A stretch of DNA of 8,928 nucleotides from Rhodoferax sp. (GTDB lineage Bacteria; Pseudomonadota; Gammaproteobacteria; Burkholderiales; Burkholderiaceae_C). Both the position numbers and the translations under genes were made by a program. Numbering within the stretch: the stretch's first letter is position 1; each line of letters opens with the position of its first letter. A model generated the notes under the pieces. That model saw only the letters and a list, made by a program, of their open reading frames with translations, did not search any database and had not been told where the DNA came from. The DNA lies in contig JAQGMQ010000285.1 of assembly GCA_028292305.1 (NCBI GenBank), positions 1-8,928 on the forward strand. The letters are read 5' to 3'. Shown here piece by piece: positions 6,431-8,928 of this stretch.

Positions 6431-7969
6431 TCATGGCTGATGGCTCGGCAGGATGGCCTGCAGCGCTTCCGGCCAGGCGCTCTGCAGCGCCCATTGCTTC
6501 ATGGCCTCGACGTCATTCGCCAGGAAACGGTCCTGGTCGAGATACGCCACGGTCTCGCGGATGCGGGCGAACTCGGCTTCGATGAGCGGGGATGACTTGA
6601 GGCCTCGCTTCAACTCTATGCCTTGCGCCGCCCCCATGGCTTCGATGCCGACCACCACGGCCGAGTTGCTCACCATCTCGCCCAGCCGGCGCGCGGCAAA
6701 CGTCGCCATCGACACATGGTCTTCCTGGTTGGCCGAGGTAGGCAGGCTGTCGACACTGGCCGGGTGCGCCAATGACTTGTTCTCGGACGCCAGCGCCGCG
6801 GCCGTGACCTGCGCGATCATGAAGCCCGAATTCACACCGCCGTCGCGCACCAGAAATGGCGGCAGGCCCGACAGGCCGGTGTCCAGCATCAGCGCCAGCC
6901 GCCGCTCGGAGATGGCGCCGATCTCGGCCACGGCGAGCGCAATGATGTCGGCCGCAAATGCCACCGGCTCGGCGTGGAAGTTGCCGCCCGAGATCACGTC
7001 GCCGTTATCAAAGACAAGTGGGTTGTCCGACGCCGCATTGGCCTCGATCTGCAGCACCCGTGCGGCATGCTGCAGGTTGTCGAGGCAGGCGCCCATCACC
7101 TGCGGCACGCAGCGCACCGAATACGGGTCCTGCACCCGGCCGCAGTCGGGATGAGAAGGGATGATCTCGCTGCCTTCGAGCAGCGTGCGCACGGCCGCGG
7201 CCACGGCCATCTGACCCGGCTGGCCACGGGCGGCGTGGATGCGTGCGTCATACGGCTTGATCGAGCCCTGGATCGCTTCGAGCGACAACGCGCCCGCCAC
7301 CAGGCCCGCCGCAAACACCTGCTCGGCACCGAACAGGCCGGCCAGTGCCAACGCGGTCGACACCTGCGTGCCGTTGAGCAGCGCCAGACCTTCCTTTGGA
7401 CCCAGCACGAAGGGCTGCAGGCCGATGCGCTGCATGGCCGCGGCGCCGGTGATCACTTCGCCGTCTGGCGCGGTGGCGTGGCCTTCACCGATCAGCACGC
7501 ACGCCAGATGCGCCAGCGGTGCCAGATCGCCGGAAGCGCCCACCGAGCCCTTGGCCGGAATGCGCGGCACCAGGCCGGCGTTGGCCAGCGCCAGCAGCGC
7601 ATCCACCAGCTCGGGCCGCACGCCCGAGTGACCGCGCGCCAGGCTCACCGCCTTGGTCGCCAGGATCAGGCGCACCACGTTGGCCGCCAGCGGCTCGCCG
7701 GTGCCCACGCTGTGCGACAGCACCAGGTTGCGCTGCAGCTCGGCCAGGCGGTCGGGCGCGATCCTGGTGCTGGCCAGTTTGCCGAAGCCGGTATTGATGC
7801 CGTAGACCACCTGGTCCTCGGCCACGATGCGCTGCACCGTGGCCTGCGATGCCAGCAGGCCGGCGCGGGCACCGGCCGCCATTTCAAGCCGCACGCCGCC
7901 GGTGTAGATGCGGCGCAGTGCGGCCAGGCTCACGTCGCCGGGCTGCAGGATGAGCTTCGAATCTGCCAT
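6431..7969 (-). CDS. hutH: Histidine ammonia-lyase (HutH)
   Basis: HutH removes ammonia from L-histidine to give trans-urocanate, the first and committed step of the pathway. At 512 residues it has the normal length. The Ala145-Ser146-Gly147 triad in GSVGASGDLAPLAHLA (141-156) cyclises to the MIO prosthetic group. Other active-site residues align with the Pseudomonas putida enzyme at a constant offset of 3: Tyr56 in YGINTGFG (56-63), His86 in LVLSHSVG, and Gln280, Tyr283 and Arg286 in RVQDPYSVRCVPQ. QEDHVSM near the C-terminal third is also typical. The ATG at 7969 has the SD AGGAC (7976-7980) 6 nt upstream, which overlaps the HutC-type operator by one base. It lies 61 bp downstream of hutC on the same strand. 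Identity is essentially certain. Confidence 0.98.
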   Translation of the reverse strand: MADSKLILQPGDVSLAALRRIYTGGVRLEMAAGARAGLLASQATVQRIVAEDQVVYGINTGFGKLASTRIAPDRLAELQRNLVLSHSVGTGEPLAANVVRLILATKAVSLARGHSGVRPELVDALLALANAGLVPRIPAKGSVGASGDLAPLAHLACVLIGEGHATAPDGEVITGAAAMQRIGLQPFVLGPKEGLALLNGTQVSTALALAGLFGAEQVFAAGLVAGALSLEAIQGSIKPYDARIHAARGQPGQMAVAAAVRTLLEGSEIIPSHPDCGRVQDPYSVRCVPQVMGACLDNLQHAARVLQIEANAASDNPLVFDNGDVISGGNFHAEPVAFAADIIALAVAEIGAISERRLALMLDTGLSGLPPFLVRDGGVNSGFMIAQVTAAALASENKSLAHPASVDSLPTSANQEDHVSMATFAARRLGEMVSNSAVVVGIEAMGAAQGIELKRGLKSSPLIEAEFARIRETVAYLDQDRFLANDVEAMKQWALQSAWPEALQAILPSHQP

Positions 7970-7979
7970 TGTCTAGTCC

Positions 7980-7989
7980 TGTATATACA
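7980..7989. promoter_or_regulatory. HutC-type operator TGTATATACA
   Basis: A perfect 10-bp palindrome in the hutC-hutH gap. Its core GTATATAC (7981-7988) fits the GT-N-TA-N-AC pattern recognised by the HutC subfamily of GntR regulators. It ends 11 bp before the hutH ATG and touches the hutH Shine-Dalgarno sequence, a position where bound repressor would block hutH transcription until urocanate releases it. I found no second match to this pattern in the other intergenic gaps. Binding by HutC is inferred. Confidence 0.72.
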
Positions 7990-8030
7990 AGTTGTCCGGG
8001 GCCGATGTTAAAACGGGTTGGGCTTTGCGG

Positions 8031-8876
8031 TCAAGCGGTGACGGCATTGCCGTCGGTCCGGAAGCGGCTGCCCAGCCGGTAACGCGTGCCCGGGTGCAGG
8101 CAGCGCACGATGGTGATCGGCGTCTCGCGCGTCCAGGTGCGCCGCGTCAGCAGCAGGCAGGGCTGGGTGGCGTCCATCTGCAGCAGTTCGGCCTGTTCGC
8201 GCGTGGGCAGCACGGCGTCGACCACATGCTCCATCTGGTCGAACAGGACGGTGCGCACCAGGAAGTCGGACGGCTGTTCCTTCGAGAAGTCCTGCTGCGC
8301 AAATGCCGGCACCATGCGCGGGTTCACGTAGCGGTCTTCGAGCTGCATGGGCACGCCGTCTTCCAGGTGCACACACACCGAATGGAACACCGATTCACCG
8401 GTCGACAGGCCCAGCGCCGAAGCGATCTCGAGCGACGCCGAGATGCGTTCGACGGTGATGACTTCGCAGCGGTAGTCGTGGCCGCGCCGGCGGATGTCCT
8501 CGGCCAGGCTCACGATCTGCAGCAGGTTGGCCTGCGGTTTCTCGTCGGCCACGAAGCTGCCCACGCCGGCGATGCGCTTGATGCGGCCCTGCTCGACGAG
8601 TTCGCGCAGCGCGCGGTTCACCGTCATGCGCGACATGCCGAACTGCAGCACCAGGTCGTTCTCGGACGGCAGCCGGTCACCCGACTTCCAGGTGCCGTCC
8701 TGGATCTTGCCGGCCACGAAATCCTTGATCTGCTGGTACAGCGCCACGTTCTGCGGCGGAGCCTCCGGCGCGGCCTTGGGGGCGATGGCCTTCACCACCG
8801 GCCGGGCCGCAAGTTGCTTCGCCGGCTTGGCAAGGTGGGCGTTGACGGGGCGGGCGCTGCGCAGGGGTGAAGGCAT
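8031..8876 (-). CDS. hutC: Histidine utilization repressor HutC (GntR family)
   Basis: HutC is a urocanate-responsive repressor of hut genes. With the ATG at 8876 it has 281 residues. The N-terminal winged-helix GntR domain spans about residues 43-110 (ALYQQIKDFVAGKIQDG, then SENDLVLQFGMSRMTVNRALREL as the helix-turn-helix, with the wing ending GVGSF). A UTRA effector domain spans about 130-270 (LEDRYVNPRMVPAF and PCLLLTRRTW are typical). Ahead of the DNA-binding domain is an Ala/Pro/Lys-rich, probably disordered stretch of about 42 residues that makes it longer than the usual 230-250. A TTG three codons upstream (8885) is possible, as is a later start, because no start has a Shine-Dalgarno sequence. 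The operator lies downstream of this gene, so repression there would act on hutH rather than on hutC itself. Family and role are well supported; the start is uncertain. Confidence 0.93.
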   Translation of the reverse strand: MPSPLRSARPVNAHLAKPAKQLAARPVVKAIAPKAAPEAPPQNVALYQQIKDFVAGKIQDGTWKSGDRLPSENDLVLQFGMSRMTVNRALRELVEQGRIKRIAGVGSFVADEKPQANLLQIVSLAEDIRRRGHDYRCEVITVERISASLEIASALGLSTGESVFHSVCVHLEDGVPMQLEDRYVNPRMVPAFAQQDFSKEQPSDFLVRTVLFDQMEHVVDAVLPTREQAELLQMDATQPCLLLTRRTWTRETPITIVRCLHPGTRYRLGSRFRTDGNAVTA

Positions 8877-8892
8877 GGGAGGCAAGGTTGTT

Positions 8893-8928
8893 CTAGTGGT
8901 CGGCGGCCATGGCTTCGGAGCGGATTTC
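8893..8928 (-). CDS. 3' end of an unidentified upstream gene (possible)
   Basis: A minus-strand frame enters from the window edge and reads EIRSEAMAADH then TAG at 8893-8895. Ten of the twelve codons, counting the stop, end in G or C, as in the neighbouring genes. If real, it ends 16 bp before the hutC ATG and would place hutC in an operon with it. Eleven residues are too few to name a product, and a short open frame can occur by chance in such GC-rich DNA. Confidence 0.4.
   Translation of the reverse strand, partial: EIRSEAMAADH

Noticed and set aside
4533..6440. 635-residue plus-strand open frame opposite hutU
   Set aside because: It is antisense to an intact hutU and His/Gly/Ala/Val-rich, as expected from reading a high-GC gene backwards. 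No motif is recognisable.
7982..8011. Sigma-70-like promoter for hutH: TTAACA (8006-8011), 18-bp spacer, TATATA (7982-7987)
   Set aside because: The match is fair and would put the operator over the -10, but the predicted start near 7975 would exclude the hutH Shine-Dalgarno sequence (7976-7980). Without transcript data I do not list it as a feature.
8909..8928. Plus-strand ATG at 8909 as the start of a divergent gene (MASERI)
   Set aside because: No Shine-Dalgarno sequence lies at a useful distance and only six codons are visible. The minus-strand reading ending at 8893 fits the local gene direction better.
1..8928. CRISPR arrays, tRNA or rRNA genes, transposase genes, riboswitches or a novel defence or other system
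   Set aside because: No regularly spaced direct repeats, RNA gene signatures or transposase motifs were seen, and the coding space is filled by hut and transporter genes.

Overview
This window is most of a bacterial histidine-utilisation (hut) locus. All genes lie on the minus strand and read from high to low coordinates. High GC, strong C/G third-position preference, a HisJ/M/P-type transporter inside the hut cluster and dispersed repeats of a kind I associate with Comamonadaceae all point to Burkholderiales (Comamonadaceae-like). The family-level placement is my inference from memory.

Layout in direction of transcription: the last 11 codons of a possible unidentified gene (8928-8893); hutC, the GntR-family repressor (8876-8031); a HutC-type operator (7980-7989) in the 61-bp hutC-hutH gap; hutH, histidine ammonia-lyase (7969-6431); a 137-bp gap with an inverted repeat; hutU, urocanase (6293-4581); a gap of about 500 bp packed with palindromic dispersed repeats and, at its far end, a candidate sigma-54 promoter; an amino-acid-type ABC importer made of a binding protein (4072-3344), one permease (3305-2637) and an ATPase (2640-1864, sharing ATGA with the permease); hutD (1847-1257); and hutI, imidazolonepropionase (from 1243, cut by the window edge just before its expected stop).

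The genes work together as uptake plus the first three steps of histidine breakdown. HutH makes urocanate and ammonia, HutU makes imidazolonepropionate, and HutI opens the ring to formiminoglutamate. HutC should sense urocanate and control the cluster. HutD is a conserved accessory protein that in other bacteria limits hut expression. The final steps (hutF/hutG or hutE) are not present and probably lie beyond position 1.

The enzymes are ordinary and intact, and I see no evidence of a new biological system. The points most worth checking are: (1) the binding protein keeps the carboxylate-binding Arg but has Gly and Tyr where relatives have the Asp and Thr that hold the ligand alpha-amino group, which would fit a ligand such as urocanate; (2) the candidate sigma-54 promoter before the transporter; (3) the layered inverted repeats between hutU and the transporter; (4) a change in codon preference at the 3' ends of hutI and hutU.
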